A stretch of DNA of 64,000 nucleotides, taken from Brucella tritici. Its GTDB lineage: Bacteria; Pseudomonadota; Alphaproteobacteria; Rhizobiales; Rhizobiaceae. The DNA lies in assembly GCF_902825325.1 (NCBI RefSeq), contig NZ_CADEAR010000002.1, positions 310,001-374,000 on the forward strand, given 5' to 3'. Within the stretch, counting starts at the first letter, position 1; each line of letters starts with the position of its first letter. The position numbers and the translations under genes were made by a program. The notes under the pieces are model-generated. The model saw only the letters and a program-made list of their open reading frames with translations, was not told the origin of the DNA and made no database searches. Below, one piece after another: positions 37,839-52,000 of the stretch.

Positions 37839-38621
37839 TCAGAACATATCCTTGCGCTTACGGATTTCGGCAAACACGGCTTCGTCGGGTGCATCCTGCA
37901 GGCCGAGGCGGCTGCGAATACCGGCATCATGCCAGCGCAGGAAGGGATTGGTCGCCATTTCAAGCGCGATGCTTGACGGCAATGTCATGCGATCGGCGGC
38001 ACGAAGCCTTGCAATCTCGGCGGCGCGCTCCTTGAGGGCGGAATTGGCCGGGTCGATGGTGAGCGCAAATCGGGCATTGCTTTCAGTATATTCATGGCCG
38101 CAATAGACCGCCGTGTCGCCGGGAAGCGCAACCAGCTTCTGCAATGACTGGAACATGGTGAGCGGCGTTCCCTCGAAAAGCCGTCCGCAGCCGAGCGCGA
38201 ACAGCGTATCGCCCGTGAAGACGGCTTTCGCATCGGGAAGATAATAGGACACTTCGCCCGCCGTATGACCTGGCGTTGCGATGGTCTTGACGCGGAAGAG
38301 ACCGAAGGTGAATTCGTCGCCGTCCTTCACGGTCCGGTCGATACCGGGAATCTTTGCTTCTTCGGCCTTGGGGCCGATGATGCTGACCCCGTATTTCGCT
38401 TTCAACGCTTCGTTGCCCTCGACGTGATCGAGATGGTGGTGCGTGGTGAAGATAAAATCGAGCGTCCAGCCGCGTCGCTTCAGCGCCGCTTCTATTGCCG
38501 CTGCATCAGGCGCATCAATGGATGCTGTCAGTGCACTTTGGGGATCGTGGATGAGGACGCCGTAATTGTCGCTGCGGCAGATGAACTGTTCGATTTCAAG
38601 CCGTGGTGCGATGCTGTTCAT
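37839..38621 (-). CDS. gloB: Hydroxyacylglutathione hydrolase (glyoxalase II)
   Basis: 260 residues of the metallo-beta-lactamase fold. The metal site THHHLDH (His61, His63, Asp65, His66) and the later ATPGHTAGE, FTGDTLFALGCGR and YCGHEYT segments match glyoxalase II. It hydrolyses S-lactoylglutathione to lactate and glutathione in methylglyoxal detoxification. It is the next gene after yciB on the minus strand. Confidence 0.93.
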   Translation of the reverse strand: MNSIAPRLEIEQFICRSDNYGVLIHDPQSALTASIDAPDAAAIEAALKRRGWTLDFIFTTHHHLDHVEGNEALKAKYGVSIIGPKAEEAKIPGIDRTVKDGDEFTFGLFRVKTIATPGHTAGEVSYYLPDAKAVFTGDTLFALGCGRLFEGTPLTMFQSLQKLVALPGDTAVYCGHEYTESNARFALTIDPANSALKERAAEIARLRAADRMTLPSSIALEMATNPFLRWHDAGIRSRLGLQDAPDEAVFAEIRKRKDMF

Positions 38622-38637
38622 GGCGTCCTTCCTTTTA

Positions 38638-39300
38638 TTAGGATGCGGTCTTGTTGTCTTCCGTCAGTGAATGCTTCTGGATAAGCGGCATTTGTAAAAG
38701 CGTGAAGACAATGGTGATGGGCATAATGCCCCACACCTTGAACGATACCCAGGCATCGGTTGAGAAATTCCGCCAGACAACCTCGTTGACCACGGCGAGG
38801 AAAATAAAGAACAGACCCCAGCGCAGCGTCAGCTTTCGCCAGCCTTCGGCATCGAGACGGAAGGCCGAATCAAACACATAGCCGAGCAGGGACTTGCCGA
38901 AGAAGAGGCCGCCGAGCAGGATCGCACCGAACAGCGTGTTGACGATAGTCGGCTTCATCTTGATGAAGGTGTCGTTATGCAGCCAGAGCGTCAGCGCCCC
39001 GAACACCAGCACGACGATGCCGGAGACAAGCGGCATGATGGGCAGGGTGCGCGTCATTGTCCATGAAATGGCGAGCGCGATTACGGTTGCGCCCATGAAT
39101 AGCGCCGTTGCCAGAAAGATCGGTGCGCCGATAGACGCCAGCACCGGAAAACGCTCGATCAGCATTTCGCCGCGCGCATTGGCAAAGAAGAAGACAAGAA
39201 GCGGCCCCAGCTCCAGCGCCAGCTTGAGCAGCGGCGGGACTTCCCGGCGTTCGGCTTCGCTTTTCTGTGACGGATCGCGTTCGAAAACGGGATGCTCCAT
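38638..39300 (-). CDS. yciB: Septation protein A / inner membrane protein YciB
   Basis: 220 residues with about five or six membrane segments and the family stretch [15 protein letters not shown] near the N-terminus, plus [20 protein letters not shown] near the end. Also called IspZ. It influences envelope integrity and intracellular septation. It overlaps ftsY by one base at 39300, so the two genes form one transcription unit. Confidence 0.9.
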   Translation of the reverse strand: MEHPVFERDPSQKSEAERREVPPLLKLALELGPLLVFFFANARGEMLIERFPVLASIGAPIFLATALFMGATVIALAISWTMTRTLPIMPLVSGIVVLVFGALTLWLHNDTFIKMKPTIVNTLFGAILLGGLFFGKSLLGYVFDSAFRLDAEGWRKLTLRWGLFFIFLAVVNEVVWRNFSTDAWVSFKVWGIMPITIVFTLLQMPLIQKHSLTEDNKTAS

Positions 39301-40772
39301 CAGGCAACTCCTGCGATGGCGCGGGCAAAATCCTTGGCCGCAAAGGGTTCCAGATCGTCGACACCTTCGCCGACGCCGATGAAATAGATCGGCAGTTTAT
39401 GCTTGGCCGAGATGGCGACAAGAATGCCGCCCCGTGCCGTGCCGTCAAGCTTGGTCATGACCAGGCCGTTGACACCGGCAATATTCTTGAAGATTTCGAC
39501 CTGATTAAGGGCATTCTGGCCGGTGGTGGCATCGAGTGTCTGCAAGACGGTATGCGGCGCTTCCGGATCGTGCTTGCCCAGAACGCGCACGATCTTGGCA
39601 AGCTCGTCCATCAGTTCGGCCTTGTTCTGCAACCGTCCTGCCGTATCGATGATGAGAACGTCACTGCCCGCTTCCTTGGCCTTTTCCCATGCATCATAGG
39701 CAAGCCCTGCCGCATCGGCGCCGAGCTTGGAGGACACGACCGGCGAACCGGTGCGTTCGCCCCAGATGTGCAACTGCTCGATGGCTGCTGCGCGGAATGT
39801 GTCGCCTGCCGCCAGCATGACCTTGAGGCCGCCCGTGGTAAGCTTTGCGGCAAGCTTGCCGATGGTGGTGGTCTTGCCGGTGCCGTTGACGCCGACCACG
39901 AGGATGACATGCGGCTTGTGCGACAGGTCAAGCTCCAACGGCTTTGCCACAGGGCCTAGAACCTTTTCGATCTCCGCGCCCATGATGGTGCGTACTTCCT
40001 CGCCCGTCACGTCCTTGCCGTAGCGACCCGACGCAAGTGCATCGGTCACGCGCATGGCGGTCTCAAGCCCGAGATCGGCCTGGATCAGCACGTCTTCGAG
40101 ATCCTGCAGCGTGTCATCATCGAGCTTGCGCTTGGTGAAAATGCCGCCGATGGATTCGCTCAATGAATTCGATGAACGGAGCAGGCCGCGACGCAGCCGC
40201 TCGAACCAGGACAGCTTTGGCTCAGGCGCTGCCTCAACCGGCGCTTCTTCCTTATGTTCCTCGACGGCCTTGGCGACTTTGACCTTCTTGGGCTTCACTG
40301 GCTCCAGCTGAGGTGCGGGTTCGACCGCTTCCTCTACCACTGGTTCATCAGGAGTTTTCGCGACATCGGGCTGTTCGAGTTCGACAGCAGGTTCCGGCTC
40401 AGGCTCGACAACAGGCTCAACAACAGGCTCTGGCGCAGGTGCTTCGACCGCGATTGGTTCCATCACCGGGGGCTGTTCAATCGGGATTTCAATCTCGGCA
40501 ACCGGATGCTCCGGTTCTGCCTTTTCGTCCTCAACCGCTTCTGTCGCAGGCTCTTCAATCGGCTCAGGCTCGTTGGCGATCACCGGCACTTCCGGTTCGG
40601 AAATGGCCACTTCAACGACGGCATTTTCGATTTCTTTGGGCGCTTCGGCATTTTCAGGAAGCTGTGTTTCCAAAGCCGTTTCCACGGCATCGGGAGCCGG
40701 TTGTTCGACCGGCTTTTCCTCGACCTCCTTCTTGCCGAAGGAGAACATTTTCTTGATGAAACCCATTGCCAT
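39300..40772 (-). CDS. ftsY: Signal recognition particle receptor FtsY
   Basis: 490 residues. A long acidic Pro/Glu/Val-rich N-terminal region (about 15-185) precedes the NG domain. GTPase motifs are [23 protein letters not shown] and [10 protein letters not shown]. It docks the SRP-ribosome complex at the inner membrane. The start is the ATG at 40772, with a second ATG two codons on. It lies in the dapF-mtaB-ftsY-yciB operon. Confidence 0.96.
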   Translation of the reverse strand: MAMGFIKKMFSFGKKEVEEKPVEQPAPDAVETALETQLPENAEAPKEIENAVVEVAISEPEVPVIANEPEPIEEPATEAVEDEKAEPEHPVAEIEIPIEQPPVMEPIAVEAPAPEPVVEPVVEPEPEPAVELEQPDVAKTPDEPVVEEAVEPAPQLEPVKPKKVKVAKAVEEHKEEAPVEAAPEPKLSWFERLRRGLLRSSNSLSESIGGIFTKRKLDDDTLQDLEDVLIQADLGLETAMRVTDALASGRYGKDVTGEEVRTIMGAEIEKVLGPVAKPLELDLSHKPHVILVVGVNGTGKTTTIGKLAAKLTTGGLKVMLAAGDTFRAAAIEQLHIWGERTGSPVVSSKLGADAAGLAYDAWEKAKEAGSDVLIIDTAGRLQNKAELMDELAKIVRVLGKHDPEAPHTVLQTLDATTGQNALNQVEIFKNIAGVNGLVMTKLDGTARGGILVAISAKHKLPIYFIGVGEGVDDLEPFAAKDFARAIAGVA

Positions 40773-40793
40773 GAAATCTGATGCCCTTAAGCT

Positions 40794-42077
40794 TTAAGCC
40801 GCTTGCGGCTCTGCCTGACGGGTGAGGAGTTTTTCACCGTCATGGCCTGTCACGATACGTTCGATGATTTCGCCCGGTGCGCCATCGTCCACCGATGCCA
40901 GCGTAAAGCCTTCCGTGCGCGCAATCCCTTCCTTCTCGACCAGAAGGCGCTGCGCAGTGCCGTTGAGAGAAGCGAGGTGCTTTTCATAAGCATGGTCGCC
41001 AACGGCACGCAAACGCGCCGCACGTTCCTTGACGATTTCGCGCCGCACCTGCGGCATGCGGGCGGCGGGAGTGCCTTCGCGTGCACTGTAGGGGAAGACG
41101 TGCAGGTGGGACAGTCCGCATTCCTCGACGATTTTCAACGAATTCTGGAACATATCTTCAGTTTCGGTCGGGAAACCGGCAATGATGTCCGCGCCGAAGA
41201 CGATGTCGGGACGCAGAGAACGCACCGTTTCGCAGAAGCGGATCGAATCGTCGCGTAAGTGGCGGCGCTTCATGCGCTTGAGAATCATGTCGTCGCCCGC
41301 CTGTAGCGACAGGTGCAGATGCGGCATCAGGCGCTTTTCATTGGCAATCGCATCCATCAGATCGTCATCGGCCTCGATGGAATCGATGGAGGAAAGACGC
41401 AGGCGCTGCAAATCCGGCACCTGAGTGAGAACAGTCTTCACCAGCTTGCCGAGACGCAGGCTTCCCGGCAGATCGGGACCGTAGGAGGTCATGTCCACGC
41501 CGGTCAGCACCACTTCGGCATAACCGTTGCCGACAAGGCGCTTGACCTGATCCACCACCGCGCCCATCGGAACGGAGCGGGAATTACCGCGACCATAGGG
41601 AATGATGCAGAAGGTGCAGCGATGATCGCAGCCATTCTGTACCTGCACGAAAGCACGCGCGCGGCCTTCGATGGCATCGACCATATGGCTCGCGGTTTCG
41701 CGCACTTCCATAATGTCGTTGACGCGAACCTTCTCGAACTGGTTGACGCCGAAATCCGGCAGCATCCGGTAGGAATTGGATTTCAGTTTTTCCTCATTGC
41801 CGAGAATGAGGTCGACTTCGTCCATGGCGGCAAAATTGTCCGCTTCGGTTTGCGCAGCACAGCCGGTGACGATGATGCGCGCTTCCGGGTTTTCACGGCG
41901 GGCCTTGCGGATCGCCTGACGCGCTTGGCGCACGGCTTCCGCCGTCACGGCGCACGTGTTGAAGATGATCGCGCCATCCTTCAATTCGCCAAGTCCGGCG
42001 GCATCGGCTTCGCGTTTCATCACCTCTGATTCATAGGTATTGAGACGGCATCCGAATGTTACGACTTCCACCGACAT
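40794..42077 (-). CDS. mtaB: tRNA t6A37 methylthiotransferase MtaB
   Basis: 427 residues. An N-terminal UPF0004 domain with conserved cysteines (VTFGCRLN, FNTCAVT, GCAAQ) is followed by a radical SAM domain with CDHRCTFC and a C-terminal TRAM domain. It converts t6A37 of ANN-decoding tRNAs to the 2-methylthio form. Its ATG overlaps the dapF stop as TGATG. Confidence 0.93.
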   Translation of the reverse strand: MSVEVVTFGCRLNTYESEVMKREADAAGLGELKDGAIIFNTCAVTAEAVRQARQAIRKARRENPEARIIVTGCAAQTEADNFAAMDEVDLILGNEEKLKSNSYRMLPDFGVNQFEKVRVNDIMEVRETASHMVDAIEGRARAFVQVQNGCDHRCTFCIIPYGRGNSRSVPMGAVVDQVKRLVGNGYAEVVLTGVDMTSYGPDLPGSLRLGKLVKTVLTQVPDLQRLRLSSIDSIEADDDLMDAIANEKRLMPHLHLSLQAGDDMILKRMKRRHLRDDSIRFCETVRSLRPDIVFGADIIAGFPTETEDMFQNSLKIVEECGLSHLHVFPYSAREGTPAARMPQVRREIVKERAARLRAVGDHAYEKHLASLNGTAQRLLVEKEGIARTEGFTLASVDDGAPGEIIERIVTGHDGEKLLTRQAEPQAA

Positions 42078-42979
42078 CAGGCTGCACCCCTGTCAGTTGG
42101 CTTGTCATTCTGGGCGTCGCGGCTCCATTCGCCGGTCGCAGGATCGAAAGTGCCTGAGAACTCCCATTCGGCGGGGCCGGTCATCATGACATGATCATCG
42201 TCGCGCCATTCGATCCTGAGCGGGCCGCCAGGAACATTGACGGTGACGGTGCGCCCGGTGCGGCGTGTGCGCGCTGCCGAAACGGCGGCGGCGCAGGCGG
42301 CGGAACCACAGGCGCGGGTGAGGCCCGCGCCGCGCTCCCATGTACGCAGGTCGATCGTCTCGGGCGAGGTAACATGGGCAATCGAGATATTGGCGCGCTC
42401 AGGAAAGATCGGATGATGCTCCAGAAGCGGCCCGAACTTCTCCAGTTCATAGGACCAGACATTGCGGTCGACCCAGAAGATTGCATGAGGGTTGCCCATG
42501 GATGCAACCGACGGCGAATGCAGCACCGGCGCGTCGATAGGACCGACCTGTAGTTCGATCATGCGCGTATCGCGAAATTCTTCGGCAAGCGGAATGTCCT
42601 GCCAGTCGAAGCGCGGCTTGCCCATATCGACTGAAATCAGGCCGTCCTCGTGTTCGGTCGCGGTCAGAATTCCGGCGCGGGTTTCAAACGTGAAATCCTG
42701 CCTGCCGGTCTCGGCGGCCAGCGCCTGCACGACGCAGCGCGTACCATTGCCGCAAGCCTGCGCTTCCGTGCCATCGCAATTGATGATGGCGATATAGTTG
42801 TCGGTTCCCGCTGTGCGCGGGTCATGGATCGCCATGATCTGATCGAAGGCGGTTTCGCTGTCGGCCGCAAGACGGATCGCGGCTTCAGGCGTAATCCGAT
42901 CCGCGCGGCCGCGCATGTCGGCAACGATGATCTGATTGCCGAGCCCGTTCATCTTGGCGAAGGCTGCCTTGGTGGCCAT
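42077..42979 (-). CDS. dapF: Diaminopimelate epimerase
   Basis: 300 residues from the ATG at 42979 ([16 protein letters not shown]), which matches Brucella DapF; the frame extends to 43033 without family similarity. Both active-site cysteines are visible: QACGNGTRC and TRACGSAAC. It interconverts LL- and meso-diaminopimelate for lysine and peptidoglycan. First gene of the minus-strand operon with mtaB and ftsY. Confidence 0.95.
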   Translation of the reverse strand: MATKAAFAKMNGLGNQIIVADMRGRADRITPEAAIRLAADSETAFDQIMAIHDPRTAGTDNYIAIINCDGTEAQACGNGTRCVVQALAAETGRQDFTFETRAGILTATEHEDGLISVDMGKPRFDWQDIPLAEEFRDTRMIELQVGPIDAPVLHSPSVASMGNPHAIFWVDRNVWSYELEKFGPLLEHHPIFPERANISIAHVTSPETIDLRTWERGAGLTRACGSAACAAAVSAARTRRTGRTVTVNVPGGPLRIEWRDDDHVMMTGPAEWEFSGTFDPATGEWSRDAQNDKPTDRGAA

Positions 42980-43345
42980 AACTATCGTGGTTCCGTTTTC
43001 CTGCGGCTTTGGTCGATAAAGCCTATGGGACAATTAGCGTCTATATGGCGGAAAAGCCCGCAAATTGCCAGTACCCGCGTCAGATTGCGAAAAGTTGCGG
43101 CGCAGGCTTTCCCGCAGAACAGGTGCCAATATCGGAGAAACTGTGGCCTTCCTGTCCCAGTTTCAAGATTATTAAGCGGTTTCAAGCATTCTTGAAGAGT
43201 TTGAAGGGTAAAAATGACAGGTGTCGGTGTTGCTTTTTTAACCATATAGCCATTTTATCGGTCCAATATTGTCACATTGCAGGGCTTCGGTAGGAAGTCC
43301 GGGGCATCCCCACCCCAGATGAGAAATGCGGAAATGGAGAACCAG

Positions 43346-43885
43346 ATGGGAATTTCGAAAGCAAGTCTGCTCAGCCTCGCGGCGGCTGGCATTGTTCTGG
43401 CTGGCTGCCAGAGCTCCCGGTTTGGCAATCTCGATACGGTTTCGCCACCACCGCCACCGCCACCCGTGAATGCGGCTCCGGCAGGCTCGGTGCAGAAGGG
43501 CAACCTCAATTCTCCCAATGCTTCACAGTTTCCGACGGCTCCGACCACGGACCCGAATGCACAGCCCGGCACACAGGTTGCAAGCCTGCCGCCAGCATCC
43601 GCTCCCGATCTGACGCCAGGCTCTGTCGCCGGTGTCTGGAACGCATCGCTTGGCGGCCAGAGCTGCAAGATCGCGACGCCGCAGACCAAGTATGGTCAGG
43701 GCTACCGCGCAGGTCCGCTGCGTTGCCCGGGCGAACTCGGCAATCTCGCTTCCTGGGCTGTCAACGGCAAGCAGCTCGTTCTCTATGATGCGAATGGCGG
43801 CACCGTCGCTTCGCTCTATTCGTCGGGACAGAGCCGCTTCGACGGACAGACTTCCGGCGGGCAGGCCGTTTCGCTTTCGCGCTAA
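43346..43885 (+). CDS. omp19: Outer membrane lipoprotein Omp19 (protease inhibitor family)
   Basis: 179 residues starting MGISKASLLSL with GGAGA six bases upstream. The lipoprotein signal ends in VLAGC (Cys21). A proline run (residues about 33-40) and a flexible linker precede the C-terminal Inh-type domain (GVWNASLGGQSCKIATP, GPLRCPGELGNLASW) with a cysteine pair. It closely matches Brucella Omp19, an outer-membrane lipoprotein with reported protease-inhibitor activity. It stands alone, followed by a dispersed repeat. Confidence 0.95.
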   Translation: MGISKASLLSLAAAGIVLAGCQSSRFGNLDTVSPPPPPPPVNAAPAGSVQKGNLNSPNASQFPTAPTTDPNAQPGTQVASLPPASAPDLTPGSVAGVWNASLGGQSCKIATPQTKYGQGYRAGPLRCPGELGNLASWAVNGKQLVLYDANGGTVASLYSSGQSRFDGQTSGGQAVSLSR

Positions 43886-43950
43886 GACATTCTTTCGCTT
43901 GGAGCGCCGATCTGATTGAATCAGATCGGCGCTCCAATTGTTTTGTTTGC

Positions 43951-43998
43951 CGCGCATCTTGCCCGAAAACCGTTTCACACTTTTCGGGATGCGCTCTA
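43951..43998 (+). repeat. Dispersed palindromic element, copy 4
   Basis: Arms around gcgcatcttgcccgaaaacc and cacttttcgggatgcgc are inverted. It is the clearest copy of the series and lies between omp19 and zapE. Confidence 0.7.
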
Positions 43999-44064
43999 AA
44001 GACAGGCGGATCATCGCGAGATGGTCCGCCGTTTTTGCAATTGAAAGGTTGAACGGACGTAATC

Positions 44065-45228
44065 ATGTCTTTCGACGGTAATCTGAAAGCCTTCCCCTCC
44101 GTCCGCGAGCATTACGATGCGATGGTCGCGGCGGGTGATGTGGAAGCCGATCCCGCTCAACTCGAACTCACCGTCCGTTATGACCGGCTGATCGAGGAAA
44201 TCTGCACCAAACGCCTGTCACGCAAGTCGAGCGCGCTCGGCTGGCTGTTTGGCAAGCGCAAGGAAGCAACGAGCATCATCAAGGGGCTTTACGTGCACGG
44301 CGAGGTCGGACGCGGCAAGACCATGCTGATGGACATGTTCTTTTCGCTTCTGCCGGTGGAACGCAAGCGCCGCGCGCATTTCAACGATTTCATGGCCGAT
44401 GTGCACGAGCGTATCTATGCGCATCGCCAGGCGCATAAACGTGGCGAGACCAAGCAGGACGACCCGATCCCGCCGGTTGCAGATGCCTTGAGCCAGCAGG
44501 CCTGGGTGTTGTGTTTCGACGAATTCACCGTGACCGATATTGCCGATGCGATGATCCTGTCGCGCCTGTTCAGCGCCTTGTTCGCCCGTGGCGTGGTTCT
44601 GGTGGCGACATCCAACGTCGCGCCGGACAATCTTTATCGCGATGGGCTGAACCGGCAGCTCTTCCTGCCCTTCATTGATATTCTCAAGCAGCATGTCGAT
44701 GTGATCAACCTCGATTCGCGCACCGATTACCGTCTGGAGAAACTCGACCGCCAGCCGGTCTATCTGTCGCCACTTGGTCCTGAAACGGCCAAGCGCATGG
44801 ATGCGGCCTGGACGGCGCAAAAGGACGGCGCGCATGAAAAGTCCGACGTCATCCGCATTAAGGGACGCGACATCGAGGTCGCCCGTGCCGTGCACGGCGC
44901 GGCGCGCTTCACTTTCGATGCGCTCTGTTCGAAGCCGCTTGGTGCCTCAGACTATATTGCCATCGTGAAGCATTATCCGACCTTGTTCATCGATGATGTT
45001 CCGGTGCTGGACTATTCGCGCCGCAATGAGGCCAAACGCTTCATTCTGCTGATCGACGTGCTCTACGATCACCACGCGCGGGTATTCATTTCCGCAGAAG
45101 CCCAGCCGGAAAAGCTCTATCTTGCCAGCAAGGGTACGGAGGCCTTCGAGTTCGACCGCACTGCTTCCCGTCTCTTCGAGATGCAGAGCGCGGATTATCT
45201 GGCCGAGCCACCCGGCAAGGCCGGATAA
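44065..45228 (+). CDS. zapE: Cell division protein ZapE (AFG1-like ATPase)
   Basis: 387 residues. Walker A is GEVGRGKTMLMD near residue 80 and Walker B is LCFDEFTVTDIADA near 150. It belongs to the AFG1/ZapE AAA ATPases that act on the Z-ring in proteobacteria and on mitochondrial proteins in eukaryotes. The position upstream of mdh is conserved in Rhizobiales. Confidence 0.92.
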   Translation: MSFDGNLKAFPSVREHYDAMVAAGDVEADPAQLELTVRYDRLIEEICTKRLSRKSSALGWLFGKRKEATSIIKGLYVHGEVGRGKTMLMDMFFSLLPVERKRRAHFNDFMADVHERIYAHRQAHKRGETKQDDPIPPVADALSQQAWVLCFDEFTVTDIADAMILSRLFSALFARGVVLVATSNVAPDNLYRDGLNRQLFLPFIDILKQHVDVINLDSRTDYRLEKLDRQPVYLSPLGPETAKRMDAAWTAQKDGAHEKSDVIRIKGRDIEVARAVHGAARFTFDALCSKPLGASDYIAIVKHYPTLFIDDVPVLDYSRRNEAKRFILLIDVLYDHHARVFISAEAQPEKLYLASKGTEAFEFDRTASRLFEMQSADYLAEPPGKAG

Positions 45229-46637
<1,409 letters not shown>

Positions 46638-46647
46638 AATTCCAGAC

Positions 46648-46685
46648 AAGGCCGGATTGTCGCCTGCGGGCGGCTCCGGCCTTTT
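46648..46685 (+). terminator. Terminator or attenuator between mdh and sucC
   Basis: Outer stem aaggccgg/ccggcctt encloses a second GC-rich hairpin (gtcgcc/ggcggc) and is followed by four T residues. It may set the ratio of mdh to suc transcripts. Confidence 0.6.
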
Positions 46686-46758
46686 CCGGCTGTCAATCCG
46701 TACCGGATCCGTTCAATCCCAATATGCAACGGACCGGGAATCCGCAGAGGACAACCAG

Positions 46759-47955
<1,197 letters not shown>

Positions 47956-47958
47956 GGC

Positions 47959-48861
47959 ATGTCCATTCTCGTCAACAAGGACACCAAGGTTCTCGTACAG
48001 GGCCTGACCGGCAAGACCGGTACCTTCCACACCGAACAGGCGCTTGCTTACTACGGCACGCAGATGGTCGGCGGTATCCATCCGAAGAAGGGTGGCGAAA
48101 CCTGGGAAGGCTCCAAGGGCGAAAAGCTTCCGATCTTCGCAACCGTTGCCGAAGGCAAGGAACGCACCGGTGCTGACGCATCCGTGATCTACGTTCCGCC
48201 AGCAGGCGCCGCCGATGCGATCATCGAAGCGATTGAAGCAGAAATCCCGTTCATCGTCTGCATCACCGAAGGCATTCCGGTCATGGACATGGTTCGCGTC
48301 AAGGAGCGTCTGGAACGCTCGAAGTCGCGCCTGCTCGGACCGAACTGCCCTGGCATCCTGACCCCTGAAGAGTGCAAGATCGGCATCATGCCGGGCAATA
48401 TCTTTAAGAAGGGTTCGGTGGGTGTTGTTTCCCGCTCCGGCACGCTTACCTATGAAGCTGTGTTCCAGACCTCGAACGAGGGCCTCGGCCAGACCACCGC
48501 TGTCGGTATCGGCGGCGATCCGGTCAAGGGCACCGAGTTCATCGATGTCCTGGAAATGTTCCTGGCCGACGACGAAACCAAGTCGATCGTCATGATCGGT
48601 GAAATCGGCGGTTCGGCTGAAGAAGATGCGGCCCAGTTCCTCAAGGACGAAGCCAAGCGCGGTCGCAAGAAGCCGATGGTCGGCTTCATCGCTGGCCGTA
48701 CGGCTCCTGCCGGACGCACCATGGGCCATGCTGGCGCCGTGATCTCCGGTGGCAAGGGCGGTGCGGAAGACAAGATTGCCGCCATGGAATCGGCTGGCAT
48801 TCGCGTGTCGCCGTCGCCGGCGCAGCTCGGCAAGACGCTGGTCGAAGTCCTCAAGGGCTGA
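47959..48861 (+). CDS. sucD: Succinyl-CoA synthetase alpha subunit
   Basis: 300 residues. CoA-binding Rossmann domain ([17 protein letters not shown]) and the phospho-histidine region [12 protein letters not shown] are visible, as is the [11 protein letters not shown] stretch. Forms the heterodimer or tetramer with SucC. A 236-base gap containing a GC-rich hairpin precedes sucA. Confidence 0.97.
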   Translation: MSILVNKDTKVLVQGLTGKTGTFHTEQALAYYGTQMVGGIHPKKGGETWEGSKGEKLPIFATVAEGKERTGADASVIYVPPAGAADAIIEAIEAEIPFIVCITEGIPVMDMVRVKERLERSKSRLLGPNCPGILTPEECKIGIMPGNIFKKGSVGVVSRSGTLTYEAVFQTSNEGLGQTTAVGIGGDPVKGTEFIDVLEMFLADDETKSIVMIGEIGGSAEEDAAQFLKDEAKRGRKKPMVGFIAGRTAPAGRTMGHAGAVISGGKGGAEDKIAAMESAGIRVSPSPAQLGKTLVEVLKG

Positions 48862-49097
48862 GATCGCGTATCGGTCTGAATATCCCGGCGGCGGCGAAAG
48901 CCGCTGCCGGGTTTAGCATAACGGCGGGTCATACGATCCGGTTTAGAGGGACGGATATCCGTTCCGACGCGTAGAGTTTAGTCATGCCGGGGTCTGTAGC
49001 GGTTCCTCCCCGGCGGCGTGAGGGATGAAGTTTCGAACTTCCGGCCCGCGCAAGATGAGCCACTGACAAGGAGACGGAGCACTGCTCCGGATAGGCT

Positions 49098-52000
49098 ATG
49101 GCAAGGCAAGAACAAGCCAACGACGTTTTCGCCCTTACCTCATTCCTCTATGGCGGCAATGCCGACTATATCGAGGAGCTGTACGCCAAATATGAGGACG
49201 ATCCGAATTCGGTCGATCCGCAGTGGCGCGATTTCTTCGCGAAGCTGGGCGATAATGCCGACGATGTGAAGAAGAACGCCGAAGGCGCGTCCTGGACCAG
49301 GAAGAACTGGCCGATTGCAGCCAATGGTGAACTGATTTCCGCGCTCGACGGCAACTGGGCTGAAGTCGAAAAGCATGTCACCGACAAGCTGAAAGGCAAG
49401 GCTGCAAAGGGCGAAGCGAAGGGTGCGACCGGCGCAGCCCTTACCAGCGAAGAGATCACGCAGGCTGCACGCGACAGCGTTCGCGCCATCATGATGATCC
49501 GCGCCTACCGCATGCGTGGCCATCTGCACGCCAATCTCGATCCGCTCGGTCTCTCCGAAAAGCCGAACGACTACAACGAGCTGGAGCCGGAAAATTACGG
49601 TTTCACGCCTGCCGACTACAACCGCAAGATCTTCATCGACAACGTGCTCGGCCTCGAATATGCGACCGTGCCGGAAATGCTCGATATTCTGAAGCGTACC
49701 TATTGCGGCACGATCGGCGTCGAGTTCATGCATATTTCCGATCCGGCCGAAAAGGCCTGGATTCAGGAACGCATCGAAGGTCCGGACAAGAAGGTTGCTT
49801 TCACGCCGGAAGGCAAGAAGGCCATCCTGTCGAAGCTCATCGAGGCCGAAGGCTTCGAGCAGTTCATCGACGTCAAGTACAAGGGCACCAAGCGTTTCGG
49901 CCTCGATGGCGGTGAATCGCTGATTCCGGCCCTTGAGCAGATCGTCAAGCGTGGCGGTGCCATGGGCGTCAAGGAAATCATCTTCGGCATGGCCCACCGT
50001 GGTCGTCTGAACGTGCTTAGCCAGGTCATGGGCAAGCCGCATCGCGCCATCTTCCACGAATTCAAGGGCGGCTCCTATGCGCCGGACGACGTGGAGGGCT
50101 CGGGCGACGTGAAGTATCATCTGGGCGCTTCGTCGGATCGTGAGTTCGACGGCAACAAGGTTCACCTGTCGCTGACCGCCAACCCGTCGCATCTGGAAAT
50201 CGTCAACCCGGTCGTGATGGGCAAGGCCCGCGCCAAGCAGGATCTGCTGGCCGGTCGCACCCGCGACGACATGGTTCCGCTCGCAACGCGCGCCAAGGTT
50301 CTGCCGCTGCTCCTGCATGGCGATGCTGCCTTTGCCGGTCAGGGTGTCGTGGCCGAGTGTCTCGGTCTTTCGGGCCTGAAAGGCCATCGCGTTGCCGGTA
50401 CGGTTCACTTCATCATCAACAACCAGATCGGTTTCACCACCAATCCAGCCTTCTCGCGTTCGTCGCCTTATCCATCGGATGTGGCAAAGATGATCGAAGC
50501 GCCGATCTTCCACGTCAATGGCGACGATCCGGAAGCCGTGGTGTTTGCCGCCAAGGTAGCAACCGAATTCCGCATGACCTTCCACAAGCCGGTGGTCATC
50601 GACATGTTCTGCTACCGCCGCTTCGGTCACAATGAAGGCGACGAGCCGTCCTTCACCCAGCCGCTGATGTACAAGGCGATCCGTGCGCACAAGACCACGG
50701 TTCAGCTTTACAGCGACAAGCTGATTGCTGAAGGCCTGATCAAGCAGGAAGAAATCGACCAGATGAAAGCGCAGTGGCGTGATAATCTGGAAACCGAATT
50801 CGACGCTGGACAGAGCTACAAGCCGAACAAGGCCGACTGGCTGGATGGCGCGTGGGCTGGCCTGCGCACCGCCGACAATGCCGACGAACAGCGTCGCGGC
50901 AAGACTGCCGTGCCGATGAAGACGCTCAAGGAAATCGGCAAGAAGCTGGTTGAAGTGCCGAAGGACTTCCAGGTCCATCGCACGATCCAGCGTTTCCTCG
51001 ACAACCGTGCCAAGATGATCGAAACCGGCGAAGGCATTGACTGGGCGACAGCGGAAGCGCTTGCTTTCGGTTCGCTGGTCGCCGAAGGCAACCCGATCCG
51101 TTTCTCGGGTCAGGATGTCGAACGCGGTACCTTCTCGCAGCGTCATACGGTTCTCTACGATCAGGAAACCCAGAACCGCTACATCCCGCTCAACAATATC
51201 CAGAAGGGCCAGGCGATTTACGAGGTCATCAACTCGATGCTCTCGGAAGAAGCTGTTCTCGGCTACGAGTACGGCTATTCGCTGTCCGACCCGCGCGCTC
51301 TGGTTCTGTGGGAAGCCCAGTTCGGCGATTTCGCCAACGGTGCACAGGTTGTGTTTGACCAGTTCATCTCTTCGGGCGAACGCAAGTGGCTGCGCATGTC
51401 CGGTCTCGTCTGCCTTCTGCCACACGGCTATGAAGGTCAGGGCCCGGAACATTCGTCGGCTCGTCTGGAACGTTATCTCCAGCTCTGCGCGGAAGACAAC
51501 ATGCAGGTGGCGAACGTCACGACGCCGGCTAACTACTTCCATATTCTGCGCCGCCAGATGAAGCGCGACTTCCGCAAGCCGCTCATCATGATGACGCCGA
51601 AATCGCTTCTGCGTCACAAGCGTGCCATTTCGACCCTTAACGAAATGTCGGGCGAATCCTCGTTCCACCGCCTGCTGTGGGACGATGCGCAGTACAACAA
51701 GGACGAAGGCATCAAGCTCCAGAAGGATGCAAAGATCCGTCGCGTCGTGCTTTGCTCGGGCAAGGTCTATTACGACCTCTACGAAGAACGCGAAAAGCGC
51801 GGTATCGATGACGTCTACCTGCTGCGTGTCGAACAGCTTTACCCGTTCCCGGCCAAGGCGCTCATCAATGAGCTGTCACGCTTCCGCCATGCGGAAATGG
51901 TCTGGTGCCAGGAAGAGCCGAAGAACATGGGTGCATGGTCGTTCATCGACCCGTATCTGGAATGGGTGCTGGCTCATATCGACGCCAAGCATCAGCGCGT

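Noticed and set aside
40254-40781. Arg/Phe-rich 175-residue frame antisense to the FtsY N-terminal region
   Set aside because: Low-complexity mirror of the Pro/Glu-rich FtsY segment, not a gene.
49140-51668. 842-residue open frame antisense to sucA
   Set aside because: Shadow frame produced by GC-rich codon usage of sucA; no start context or domain.
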